Assembly (NCBI GenBank): GCA_022925895.1
Contig: JAKSYS010000076.1
Span: forward strand, 1 to 64,000
Origin: Fragilaria crotonensis
Lineage: Eukaryota > Bacillariophyta > Fragilariophyceae > Fragilariales > Fragilariaceae
DNA: 64,000 nt
Reading direction: 5' to 3'
A model generated the notes under the pieces. It was not told the DNA's origin. It worked only from the letters and a program-made list of their open reading frames with translations, and ran no database searches. Shown piece by piece: positions 43,749-54,293 of this stretch; the stretch's first letter is position 1; each line of letters opens with the position of its first letter. A program made the translations under genes and the position numbers.

Positions 43749-46320
43749 ATGGATATCGAAGGGGTTGGCGGCGATACTGTGCCAGGAGAGGACCGAAACG
43801 AACAACCGTTGCAAGAGATATCAAAGGCGGAGCAGCGCGCAATTACTAAGGTGGCAAAGAGTTCTTGGGTTTGGAATTACGTTTACCAACTAACCAATGG
43901 GCCGATCGAAAAATCTGGCCATGTTTGTAAAATATGCTATGACAATATTGACGTTGACAATGCTCCCATGAGAGTCTTTCAGAAGTGTTTGATTTCTCTC
44001 TACAATGAATCAACTTCAAACGGAGAATCTCATCTTAAAACGCACCACAGGAATGTTATCCCCAAGGCTCAAGGCAAAAAACCAATGGTTGTCAATTCAG
44101 TCGACAGTTCACAATCTGAATCGGGGATGACGACGATGAGCTTATTCCTAGCAAGAGGAAACGACGCCGTCAACAACCAAGTTCATGCTGCAATTGCTAT
44201 GCTGGTTGTCAATCGCCGATTGCCACTGTCATTTGCCACTGATCCTGAATTGACTGCCATCATTGAGCTTGCAAGTCACTTAAAACCTGGATCATACAAG
44301 GCCATGACCCGAGGAAAGATGGACGCCGCCCTTGCCTCAATGTTTTCATCGTTTGTGACGGAAATCAAAGCACGTCTGGCATGTACTCGTTCTGTGTATT
44401 CCTCGGCTGACAACTCCAATGTGCCACCTGGGTGGCTTATTGTTTGTCACGATGGCTGGGACTCCACAATTAAACAATTCTTCGGTGTTTCTGTCTACTG
44501 GATTGATCCTGTTAAGTGGAAACGATATAAAGTTGCACTCGGGCTAGCCATCCCTGATGGCCATTCCGCTGATGCTTGCGCTGCTGCCGCACGATCGATT
44601 CTAAGTCGCTACGATATCCAAGATACGGATCTGTATATGAGCATTAATGACACGACAAATGCATCTGTTGCAACGGGGCGCAGACTTACAGGAGAAGATG
44701 GTGATTGCCATATGCACATGGCTAATCTTGTTGCTGACCACGCATGCGGCAAGCGAACACGATCAGAGAACCATGTCATCATTGATAGCTTCCCCCCGTG
44801 TGAATCATTACGTGTCAAGGCGCGCAAACTCGCAAAGTACGTTTTCAGCAAGAAAGCCAAGTCTCGCCAAGTCCAGTACAAGTCTCGCAATGATAATGCT
44901 AACATGAAAACGATTCGAATCGGGCTCGACAATGACACTCGAATCAGCGGCACGGAGATGATGTTTCAGCAAGTGTTACGCAGCTTCTACACTCTTCATG
45001 TCTATATGAATCAGGAATCCGCTACTGGGCGAGCTCATATGCTTACAGAACAGGAGTGGGAGCTTCTAGCAGGGTTTGAAGCAGTTTTACGCCCAGTTTG
45101 TAACTTCTCGTTTGTGACCCAAGTTGATTCGCAACCGACTGCTGGATCCAGCTGGCTGCAAGTTTTAACGTACGTATGCATTTTCATTTTGCCAATTCGA
45201 AAATTTGTTGTTAATTTCTTTTAAACATTTTCACAGCTGCGTCATGGCCCTCGAAAAGCCTCACTTCAACATTGTGGATATCACGTTCACTGAAGATGAG
45301 GATAAGAAGTGGGATGGGTCTTGTTCCTTCGATGATCTACCAAAGAAGAAAGTTGCCACTGAAGGCTTGCACAAGGACGTACAGGATCTTCGTTATCGTC
45401 TGCTAGATGAGATTAAGAACTACTTCCCGGCTCCAAACGACCACCAATTAGTTGCTATGGTTGTTGATCCAGTTATGATGACTACAGGACTACCATTCCT
45501 TCGAGCAACTGGACAGGGTTACCTTGTTGATAAGGCTCTCGCTGTTTTCAAGAGAATGCTGAATGCAGAGGCTGTGCGGGTTTGGAAACCAACTGTGTTA
45601 GATGAACCCGTCGATTCCAGTTTGATGGATGATAACTATGACAGTGATGATCCATTCTCAACAGCCTTGCGAAATAATGCCATTCCTCGCGAAGAAGCTG
45701 TTGTTCTTGAACCAGTGCAGCAAACTGCATCCCAAATGGCTGATGAAGCATATGATGCATGGATGAATCAGTTGATTAACTGGCATGCTTTCCTTAGAAA
45801 TGATCAGCGCGCCGAACTCTCCGATGTGGAAAAGGTCAAGATATCTCGAGGAGACTGCTTTTTTCTAACCAATAAGGTTGATATTCTGATGTGGTATCGT
45901 CTCAACGGCAAAGATCACACAATGGTCTCTCGTATTGCTGCGCCTGAACTTGCAGCCCCCGATGCAAACGGGATGCAAGAGCGTGTATTTTCATTCTGTC
46001 GTCTAATCGATACTCACATGCGGCAGAGTTTGGGATCATCGAAATTCGAGATGCTCACGCTCCTTGCATTTAACAAAGAGTTTATAAGGTCAGCTAGCGA
46101 AAGTGGCCCTATGAGCATGTCCTGCCTTCTGGATTCCCTTCGCTCATCGACTTCAGCAGTAGCAGCCGCAGCTGCATTGACTGAGTTCTTCGATCTCGAC
46201 ACTGAAGACGCCGAAGATATCCAGGCGACCGAAGAGGGATCTATGGCGGACATGCTAAAGCGTGCGGCCGATTGTATTGACGAAGAGACCTCACACGCGT
46301 CAAAAAGGTTCAAGCATTGA
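43749..46320 (+). CDS. hAT transposase
   Basis: Two exons, 43749-45169 and 45237-46320, with a 67-base intron (GTACGT donor, TTCACAG acceptor), encode 834 residues with no interruption. The N-terminal BED-type zinc finger is visible (CKIC at about 61-64 and HLKTHH at about 98-103, with the aromatic SSWVWNYV before it). The middle has the catalytic-domain pattern WLIVCHDGWDS...FFGVSVYWID, with the acidic residue of the RNase H-like fold. The C-terminal hATC dimerisation region is RVFSFCRLIDTHMR...LTLLAFNKEF. The ATG at 43749 is the first in frame; the open frame begins seven codons earlier without ATG. It cuts and pastes the surrounding element. Confidence 0.9.
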
Positions 46321-46528
46321 ATAGTAACAAGAAGTATACGTTACAATTTACAATAGCTGCATGCACTCTATAGGCTCGCATACACGTATACAGCAAAATG
46401 CTATTCAAAAATAACACATGTCACATGTCTCTAGTGAAACATTTAGTTGATTTAGTTAACTAATTATTTTTAACTACGCTTTTACAGTGGCTTAGTTAGT
46501 GCATACTATAACTAAGCCCAAAACGGAC

Positions 46529-46544
46529 TCACTAACAAGCCCTG
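46529..46544 (-). repeat. hAT right terminal inverted repeat
   Basis: TCACTAACAAGCCCTG, followed by the target duplication GCCACAGG at 46545-46552. Confidence 0.95.
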
Positions 46545-46552
46545 GCCACAGG

Positions 46553-47447
46553 GGAATGATCAAAACCGAAATATAAGACATCATCATATATATGTAATAT
46601 ATATATACGTATCGTAGCAATTCAGTTTCGCATATGAATGGATTTATGTAGTACAGTTGGCGTAGCATTTAAGGGAATGGCGATTTTCTTCATATCGTCC
46701 CCTCAGCAGGATTGAAGGTCTGGTACACGCGTGTTTTGCACCATGAGCGAAGGGCACGTGCGGGGGGGATTTTAAGAACATTATTTCTTACCGTCGGTCA
46801 CTTAAGTCGAATGTCACAGTTGTCGAATTCAAGTGACATTAACAAATACTACGTAGTCTAGTACGACGGTAGTAATAACAAAAAGGCTGAATTTCTCAAC
46901 GTTTCTGGCTCTGCACACGTACCCGTTTTATAAGCAATATCGCGCATACTGTCATGCCACGTAGATTACTATATCGAAATACGGAAGCAAAACCATCCGA
47001 ACCATTCTTCTGATTGAGATGCGTTACTGCGTATAGTAGTCGTTTTCTGAAATCACAAACGTTTCATCCCTTACGTCTCTTGGCTCATTGCTCATGGCTC
47101 ATGGTGCGGGGGCCGGATAACTGTTCATGAAGTAGGTGCTCCCTCCGAACAAGCATCGCCCTGCATGGTCCACTATTTTGAACTTTCCATAAGTATCAGA
47201 CGTAACACGCTCTGGACCTTCGGATTATAGGACTCGCGTCTACTCTGGTACTTGACACGGGATTCAATTGTTGTCACCATCGGAAAGATTAAAGCATGTT
47301 CAGTCTACTAAACCCACCTTGAGCGACAATGTAATTTACAGGGGATGGCGGGGCGCTAGTGGAGCCAAATCCGTGACAGATTTTCGTCAAAAGGTGAATT
47401 CATCCCATGCAGATTGCTAAAATGAATTTACATAAATGATGTCTACG
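46553..47447. other. Spacer between hAT element and paralogue B
   Basis: No gene seen. 46585-46615 is a run of TATATA words. Confidence 0.35.
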
Positions 47448-49355
47448 TTACTTGCAGCTTTCGTCGGACGAGACGTAGCTGATCTTGCCCTTACGTTCAG
47501 CATCCTTGTCTGCGCCTTCGGAGCATACACTCAAACTGCCTTCGTCCTCGTGTTGCTCACTGCACCGCCCTGCGACCTCACGTATCTCGCCGGGTCGATG
47601 GAAACGTAGGATACCGTCGGATTCCTCAACACCCAGTATCCGCACGCAATCCGCCCAATACTGCTTGCCACCGCCTGCGGATGATTTTCTGTTCCTCAGA
47701 ATGGTGAGATCTCGTCTTAAGGCATCTGGAATGAGTTGGCAGTGAATGCCCAGGTGCGCGCTCGCCATGTTTTGTGCTGCTTGATACAATCCATTCAGCT
47801 TCGCGGGATAGTATGTACAGTAGCCCCTCGAGTCCTGTGTCGAGGCGGAATTCGGGAACAATGACGGCATCGTATGCCTACTTGGCCTGGGACTATGGGT
47901 CTGTTGCGACCTTGTGCGTTGGATTCGATGTCTTCGTCCTTTGCTTCGAAGATTTCAATCTGTTTCCTCACAAGACATTGGTACGAGGACAAGTTATCGT
48001 CGTCGCAAGACTGCATGTACAAGAGGAGGAGTGGACCGTGATCTACCTCGTCACCATCTTCACCAGGCGCATCATCTCGAGCGTACAGGTCTTGGTGGGA
48101 GATGCCCGCGGGCGTCATCGACGAGGCGGCATCCAGGGCTCCCGAATGATGTTTGCGTCCTTGTCTGGCGACGGATGCGGCTACATGCTCACGTTCGTCG
48201 ATCCCCACACCGATCGTGAGTCCTGAAGTGTCCGGCGTCGGTAGCACTTGCGTGTGGGCTGTAATTTCTGGAAGCATTCGCTCTCTAGACGATACTTTCA
48301 TGCCCCTAGACGACCGTGCGGCGATTTCCGCTTGCATCCAAAGAGAAGGGCGTCCATTAACCACTCCTGGAATTGGAATTTCATTCCATGGATCAGGAAG
48401 ATTGCCACCAATCCCCGATAACGCAGAACCCATGTTCGAGTAAGGTCTCAAGAATCTACGGTCCAAGGGGATCAGGCTTGGGTTTAAGCGAGGAGCAACT
48501 CCAGCTACGTTGGACAACAATTGACTGCGAGAAGGGCCCAACAACGATCCTTCAAGTCCGATTCCACTTGTAGTACCTAATAAATTCCATAAATTAGGAA
48601 GCGAAGGCTGAGATTGGAATCCAGGAAAGTCGAGAGCACCCGGCATCTTGAAACGCTGCTGCTGAAGCAAGGCAGCTCTTCGTGAAAGAATTTGACGAAG
48701 GGAGTCATCCATGAAAGCGTTGCTGGTCTGCTGCTGCAAGATCTGCTGCTGCTGCTGAACCGACCGAAGGTCTATATGATAAAGGAGGATTGTTAGAAAA
48801 CGTGTTGATAAAGAATAGGTAATACATCAGTCATAGTGTAACACGTTTCTGCGGATAGAACAGAACTGGATTCACATCAAAGAGTAGTTGACTCACGCCG
48901 TCCTCGTCATTACGACCCTTGCGTGAGGAGCGTTTGGACGCGAACGGGGGGGGAGGGGGGGGCGAGCATCGCGAACGAAAACGACACGAACATGCTGGTA
49001 TGTGATGTACGGCTCGGACTTGATTCGTAGACTTACCGAATTTGAGCTCAGCCAGATTGTGTCCCAGCGGCACCTGCTGTTGGTTCCTTAGCCCGTGCGT
49101 TCCCCCGATTCCAAGCCGAGCGATGTCTGCGACAGAATTCCCTCCTGGTGGGGAAATGCTGCGGCCACTCTTGTGTTTTTTGGTCTTGCGCTTCTCAAAA
49201 ACATCAGCGCTGGGACTTGTACCCACTTCATTCGTGAGATTTCGTTTGCTCGGCGTAAGCTTTACGCAGGCATCTTTTACAACGGATTTCTCGATACTAG
49301 CAGGCCTGCGCCTCTGTTTTCTTCCATCCATCGCAAATGCGTTGAGATCATCCAT
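47448..49355 (-). pseudogene. Diatom-specific CxxC-domain protein, paralogue B, frameshifted
   Basis: Exon 1 49355-49037 and exon 2 from 48771 (265-base intron at the same position and phase as in paralogue A). The open product is 431 residues, ending at 47795. Relative to paralogue A there is a 5-base insertion (GTATGTACAGTAGCC against GTATGTAGCC, about 47816-47822). It shifts the frame inside the conserved domain, so YYPAKLNGLYQAAQNMA and the GGGKQYWADC block, still intact in the DNA down to 47448, are not read. Exon 1 is longer and diverged (KRKTKKHKSGRS basic run), while parts of exon 2 are nearly identical to A. It is either a young pseudogene or a truncated paralogue. Confidence 0.75.
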
Positions 49356-50174
49356 CTGAATCTAATGGAAAGCCTTTATGAGATAAGCTTCCGCAAAAAT
49401 AATTAAATGCAGATGTACGTTCTCAAACCATACCTTTTATCACGAAGGGAATCATCCTGGGTGCTTGCATTCGGAAAGGAGGCAAAAGTTCGTGGTACTT
49501 GTACAGGACCATTGACCTGGAAACATGTGTTTGTCAGTTGTGTCCACGCTTTCCAACTGCCGGTTATCTGTTAATTAAAAATATGTCTGGGGTCTTTGGA
49601 CGTCAGAAAATTGTTTAATTGTCACTGGAAATGTCTGAGTACTCTGGAGTATTGTTTCAATCACGATCCTTTTTCCGTTGTTTCCACCCATATATATGTC
49701 GGTATCAGCATAAATTCTTTCTTGCCGAACCCCTTCTTCCTTTCCTTGGATCAATGGATTTTTGATAGATGTCAAATATGCATGAAAAATTGTACTCCGA
49801 GTATCCCTTTTAATCTTGTTCGCAGCCCTGTTTAGAAGTATTTTTGAGATAAACACGTGACAACGACAAACCTTCAGCGATCTTCGTAAACTTCTAAAAG
49901 AACAAGTCATCGGTCGATCACATCTCGTCAACTATGAAATATTGAACCGTTGAACATGTTAACGATTTTCGTTCCCATTAATAGAGTCATCTGATACGCT
50001 CATAATTGCTTCAATCTGGTACTCGGGGTGAACGTCGGTGCTAAGGCCATCCGCAGCCCATACGTTTTATTGGGTCCCCTATTTCCAGATACAGAATATT
50101 GTGCACCACATTTGGTCATTGATTATGTCCGAAGCGTACGTACGTACTAGTACGACGAACCGAAAGAACCCCCG
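49356..50174. other. Spacer before the Crypton-type element
   Basis: No gene supported. A short palindromic GTAC run (CGTACGTACGTACTAGTACGACG, split around 50136-50158) lies just left of the element. Confidence 0.35.
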
Positions 50175-50207
50175 GTTTTGTAGGTTGTAAATACTGCCTT
50201 TTGGGGT

Positions 50208-50320
50208 CATTATAGGTTTTTTTTAACCTACCAAACCTGAGAGGATCCATCCGACAAATGGATCCTACGTAGATTTTTAGTATAAGTCTACGTTGGATTA
50301 ATTCTTCCTGGGAAGAATTA
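50208..50320. repeat. Cluster of four inverted repeats upstream of the recombinase ORF
   Basis: In order: TAGGTT-tttttt-AACCTA (about 50213-50230); AGGATCCAT-7 bases-ATGGATCCT (50242-50266); ACGTAGA-13 bases-TCTACGT (50267-50293); and TAATTCTTCC-TG-GGAAGAATTA (50299-50320). All arms are perfect. Confidence 0.85.
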
Positions 50321-50322
50321 GG

Positions 50323-50349
50323 TTTTGTAGGTGTCATTGACCTACAAAA
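50323..50349. promoter_or_regulatory. Putative recombinase core-type site, left
   Basis: The arms TTTTGTAGGT (50323-50332) and ACCTACAAAA (50340-50349) are perfect 10-bp inverted repeats around a 7-base centre (GTCATTG). Two inverted binding sites around a 6-8 base crossover region is the general plan of tyrosine-recombinase core sites. It lies 6 bases before the first ATG. Function is inferred. Confidence 0.5.
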
Positions 50350-50355
50350 AAATTG

Positions 50356-53025
50356 ATGAATATTCTATACATTATTGTAGAGCTCCCTGATGATAGACAT
50401 CCTTCAATTGTCTGCGCAGTCGATCAGTCATTTATTGCATACAATCAAATAGAAATGAGTTATCCACTGGAGTGTGAAATGAATGTTGTTGACAATGGAG
50501 AAGCAGAGCAATTGGCACACGCACATCATGATGATTCACATGATGCTGCTGAAATAATCACGAACATGAGGGCTGAAGGATCAGGAGGCACAGAGCTATG
50601 CCCTACTACAGACAGTGCAGCGCATCGCAGATTGGTGATGGAAGTGCACGAAGCTATGACGCCAGCCAACTGTCGCAGAGAAAATCGTTCATTGGCAACC
50701 CGAATGAAGAATCTTTATGAGTCCTGCCGACTTATCATGTGGCTGTATGGGATCAATAATGGTGAAAGTGTGGAGACAAGGCAACGATTGAAACGATTAA
50801 TCGATGACCGTCTGGCTTTTAATATACAAGAGCAAGTGGAGCAGATTGTTGGTGCTGCTACCGAGAGTAAAGTGACAAAGGCTGCTAGGAATGCTATCAA
50901 GCTATGGCTAGAGATTGATGAGGGTCCTGCTCCATTTGCTTTTGCAGGTTTTACATATGACGACTATGCAAATTACCTACGTTCTCAGATGCGGCGAGGC
51001 AATGGTGCTCCTTTGCGAGGAAAATGCTACAAGAACAAGAGGTCGAACTTGAACAATCTTTTCAAGCGGTTCAAGTATCAACCTTCACTTGAATTTCAAG
51101 AGAAGGTAGATGCATACCTTGACGGTGTTGTTCGTGTAGTTGCAGCGGCAGCAGCACAAAATGGGATAGGCTCAATTGTCTCGGGTAAACGAGAAATGTC
51201 TTTTGAATTGTATGAGAAATTAATGGGCTGGTTTTTGATGGAGCGCCTGCATGAAGGTATCTTTGCTCGCGCTTTTCTCGCTCTCACTTGGAATTTAATG
51301 TGCCGAGGTGTCAATTCCTGTGTGTGTTTGAAACATCTCTTGTGGAAGAATGATTCGTTTGGTTTGTCTTTTTCTCACGTGAAAAATGACCAGGATGGCT
51401 CACGTAACCACCATCCCAGACATATCTACGCAAATCCAGATAATTATCTTGTCTGTTGCGTGACAGCACTGTTCGAGTACCTATTGTGTTACCCTGGTTT
51501 GTTCAAGGATGAGCACAGCATGTTATTCCCAGGCCCATGCCAAGAAGCTCGTTTCAGTGATAATTTGTCACGGGTTCTTGAGAAGCATAAAGATGAGCTG
51601 CGAGACCTCGGATACAGTCCTGAAGATATTGGAGTGCACTCCATCAGAAAGGGTGCTGGTACATATGCATCGAGTGGGACAACGGCTGCACCTAGCTCGG
51701 TTGCTGTCAACAACCGTGGCGGGTGGACTCTTGGTGGTTCGAGAGATGTCTATTTGCTTTACGAGCGAGCAGGAGATCAGTATGTCGGTCGTATTCTCAG
51801 CGGAATGGATGTTCTGTCTCCGAAATTTGGTGCAAGCTGCCCAGACTTTATCTACTGTGGGCGACAAGGTGTGGAACTTGAGGGTGGTTCTGAGCATGTT
51901 GCTGATGTTGAACGGTCACAAAACGAGCTTACACATAAAGTTTCCCTTTCACTTGAAGCTTGTTTTGGTAACTTAAACAGCTTTGTGGCAATCCGGAAGA
52001 CCTTACGATTTGGCCTTGCAAGTCTGCTACAACATTTTGATGCAGCAGTTTACTATCATGGTGTGACGGTTAATTCTAATGATCATGTCCTGCATGAGGA
52101 CGATGGCGATAATGCAAGAGTGGCACCATCACCACTGAGTCTTTCTCCAGTGTTCCGAAACGAGATGATACTTAATCTGAAGCAGTATGTGAAGGTCATC
52201 TATCCTGGAGATGCAACCGATGATGTCTCGCAACAATGTATCATGCGACTAACTGGAATTCCACCGCATGTTGTTCAGTTAGCACAAATTAAACAATTGC
52301 AGCAATCTGTTGCTAGTATGAGACCGACAATTCTTGAAGGGGTGGAACAAATGCTGGACGATAGAACAATCAATGGAACTTTATCGGAAACAAGGATGAG
52401 GTCTCTCATGGTGTCGGTAATGGAGGAAGGCCAGAGTCAAATTCTGATGGAAGTTCGCCGTGCAGGTGAGATTCTCACTGAAGTAGCAAGCCAACAGCTT
52501 CCAATAGTACCGCAGATTCCAATTGGAACAAGGTTGTATGAAGGAATGGATGATGGTGCCTCAACGGTGCACAATCTTTGGCTACACAAAGGTAAATTCC
52601 GTCGAGTCCCACCAACTTGGACCTTTCCAAAATGCAATGTGCATTCTGCACACAAACTTTGGCACACACAAAATACCATAACAGGACAATGTGCGTTGCG
52701 ATTTGTCAGACGCAGTGATGTTGACTTTCACAAGGATGCTTACAGGCGACTAGAAGAATTTCGGTTTTTGATGTGGCGGTTCGATGAGGCTGCCAGGCAA
52801 GTTGGTTTGTTGCGAAGCACCATGACAGAGATGGATTGCAATGATGCAATTACTGCGACAATCGAATCCCTAGGAGTTCCATTGGAGACCAATACTGGTC
52901 GTCAAAGGCATCTTGAAAGGCTAAAGTGGACTCGGTACTTAAAACTGGTGCCAGACAAGCGACGACCAACTCGAGAGGAACATCAAACCACATATGGGAG
53001 ACAGACAGGACAAGCAAGGGTATAA
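50356..53025 (+). CDS. Crypton-like tyrosine recombinase
   Basis: A single frame of 889 residues from the first ATG; ATG 50457 (MSYPLECEMNVV) is an equally good start, and a short intron upstream cannot be excluded. The catalytic half, residues about 270-490, shows the family pattern: FLALTWNLMCRGVN with the first catalytic Arg, LSFSHVKNDQDG (candidate catalytic Lys), HIYANPDNYLVCCVTALFEYL, VHSIRKGAGTYAS with the HxxR motif, GGWTLGG (Trp replacing the second His), and YLLYERAGDQYVGR with the Tyr nucleophile. The N-terminal 250 residues include a SAM-like core-binding region. The C-terminal 400 residues, with Cys and His near FPKCNVHSAH, are not recognised. No lesion seen. The enzyme would excise and integrate the element through a 3'-phosphotyrosine. 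Confidence 0.85.
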   Translation: MNILYIIVELPDDRHPSIVCAVDQSFIAYNQIEMSYPLECEMNVVDNGEAEQLAHAHHDDSHDAAEIITNMRAEGSGGTELCPTTDSAAHRRLVMEVHEAMTPANCRRENRSLATRMKNLYESCRLIMWLYGINNGESVETRQRLKRLIDDRLAFNIQEQVEQIVGAATESKVTKAARNAIKLWLEIDEGPAPFAFAGFTYDDYANYLRSQMRRGNGAPLRGKCYKNKRSNLNNLFKRFKYQPSLEFQEKVDAYLDGVVRVVAAAAAQNGIGSIVSGKREMSFELYEKLMGWFLMERLHEGIFARAFLALTWNLMCRGVNSCVCLKHLLWKNDSFGLSFSHVKNDQDGSRNHHPRHIYANPDNYLVCCVTALFEYLLCYPGLFKDEHSMLFPGPCQEARFSDNLSRVLEKHKDELRDLGYSPEDIGVHSIRKGAGTYASSGTTAAPSSVAVNNRGGWTLGGSRDVYLLYERAGDQYVGRILSGMDVLSPKFGASCPDFIYCGRQGVELEGGSEHVADVERSQNELTHKVSLSLEACFGNLNSFVAIRKTLRFGLASLLQHFDAAVYYHGVTVNSNDHVLHEDDGDNARVAPSPLSLSPVFRNEMILNLKQYVKVIYPGDATDDVSQQCIMRLTGIPPHVVQLAQIKQLQQSVASMRPTILEGVEQMLDDRTINGTLSETRMRSLMVSVMEEGQSQILMEVRRAGEILTEVASQQLPIVPQIPIGTRLYEGMDDGASTVHNLWLHKGKFRRVPPTWTFPKCNVHSAHKLWHTQNTITGQCALRFVRRSDVDFHKDAYRRLEEFRFLMWRFDEAARQVGLLRSTMTEMDCNDAITATIESLGVPLETNTGRQRHLERLKWTRYLKLVPDKRRPTREEHQTTYGRQTGQARV

Positions 53026-53061
53026 CAATAATAGGAACATCACTAGGCATCTGGATTATAT

Positions 53062-53977
53062 TTGTCTCCTCAGATTGTTCTCACGTCCATTCCTTGGAAA
53101 TTCCATTTTCCGACACATGTGACAATTTTGCACCACCCGGACTCTGTTTCTTGACCACATTTGGGACCACAAGTCAATGAATTCTCGTCTGTTTGTAGAA
53201 TTTGAAACGGATCCATGATCAGGAAAGTACCTCGAAACTTTCTGTCTCCTCAGATTGTTCTCACGTCCATTCCTTGGAAATTCCATTTTCCGACACATGT
53301 GACAATTTTGCACCACGGACTCTGTTTCTTGACCACATTTGGGACCACAAGTCAATGAATTCTCGTCTGTTTGTAGAATTTGAAACGGATCCATGATCAG
53401 GAAAGTACCTCGAAACTTTCTGTCTCCTCAGATTGTTCTCACGTCCATTCCTTGGAAATTCCATTTTCCGACACATGTGACAATTTTGCACCACCCGGAC
53501 TCTGTTTCTTGACCACATTTGGGACCACAAGTCAATGAATTCTCGTCTGTTTGTAGAATTTGAAACGGATCCATGATCGGGAAAGTACCTCGAAACTTTC
53601 TGTCTCCTCAGATTGTTCTCACGTCCATTCCTTGGAAATTCCATTTTCCGACACATGTGACAATTTTGCACCACCCGGACTCTGTTTCTTGACCACATTT
53701 GGGACCACAAGTCAATGAATTCTCGTCTGTTTGTAGAATTTGAAACGGATCCATGATCAGGAAAGTACCTCGAAACTTTCTGTCTCCTCAGATTGTTCTC
53801 ACGTCCATTCCTTGGAAATTCCATTTTCCGACACATGTGATAAGTTTGCACCACCCGGACTCTGTTTCTTGATCACATTTGGGACCACAAGTCAATGAAT
53901 TCTCGTCTGTTTGTAGAATTTGAAACGGATCCATGATCGAGAAAGTACCTCGAAACTTTCTGTCTCCTCAGATTTTG
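53062..53977. repeat. Tandem repeat, five copies of about 180 bp
   Basis: Units start at CAGATTGTTCTCACG at 53071, 53251, 53429, 53609 and 53789 (periods 180, 178, 180, 180). They are nearly identical, so young. The second unit lacks two C's (CACGGACT against CACCCGGACT). A last partial unit ends near 53975. Each unit starts after TTTCTGTCTCCTCAG, a good 3' splice-site look-alike. It lies within the 3' part of the Crypton-type element. Confidence 0.95.
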
Positions 53978-54293
53978 CTGAAGTCTATTTGCTAATGTGC
54001 GCTGTTGTTATTGTGTTTCAGGTCACTCCGCAAGCAAGAGGTTGTGGCTGTGCGGTAAAAAGGTGGCAGGAACAAAGCCCGATTCATGTGCGACTCATGT
54101 GCGACTCACGTACATTGTGCGCAAAAGTGTATGATGCTCGTATTCTATGTTTTATGCCTAAAAAATCAGGATAGTGTTGTGGTGGGCCTACGTTGCCAAT
54201 TTTGGTTCAGTTAGTCTGAACGTTTGGTAGCGTGGGGGTTGATTGCCCATTCGTCACAGAATCGCAGTATGTAGATTTTGTACCAACATTAAA

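Larger units (their letters stand above)
43379..46544 (+). mobile_element. Complete hAT-superfamily DNA transposon
   Basis: The 3166-base element is bounded by a 16-bp perfect terminal inverted repeat, CAGGGCTTGTTAGTGA at 43379-43394 and its complement at 46529-46544. Directly outside lies a perfect 8-bp target duplication, GCCACAGG, at 43371-43378 and 46545-46552. CAGGG ends and an 8-bp duplication are the hAT signature. Subterminal regions carry clustered TTAGTTA/ACTAACTA words (43385-43500 and 46440-46525), likely transposase-binding sites. It carries one transposase gene without visible lesions, so insertion is probably recent and the element may be active. Confidence 0.94.

Noticed and set aside
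53261-53854. 197-codon antisense ORF across the 180-bp repeats
   Set aside because: The open frame follows from the unit length being a multiple of three. A 60-residue perfect repeat with no other support is not called a gene.
53062-53977. CRISPR-like array
   Set aside because: Whole 180-bp units are repeated without unique spacers, and the genome is eukaryotic.
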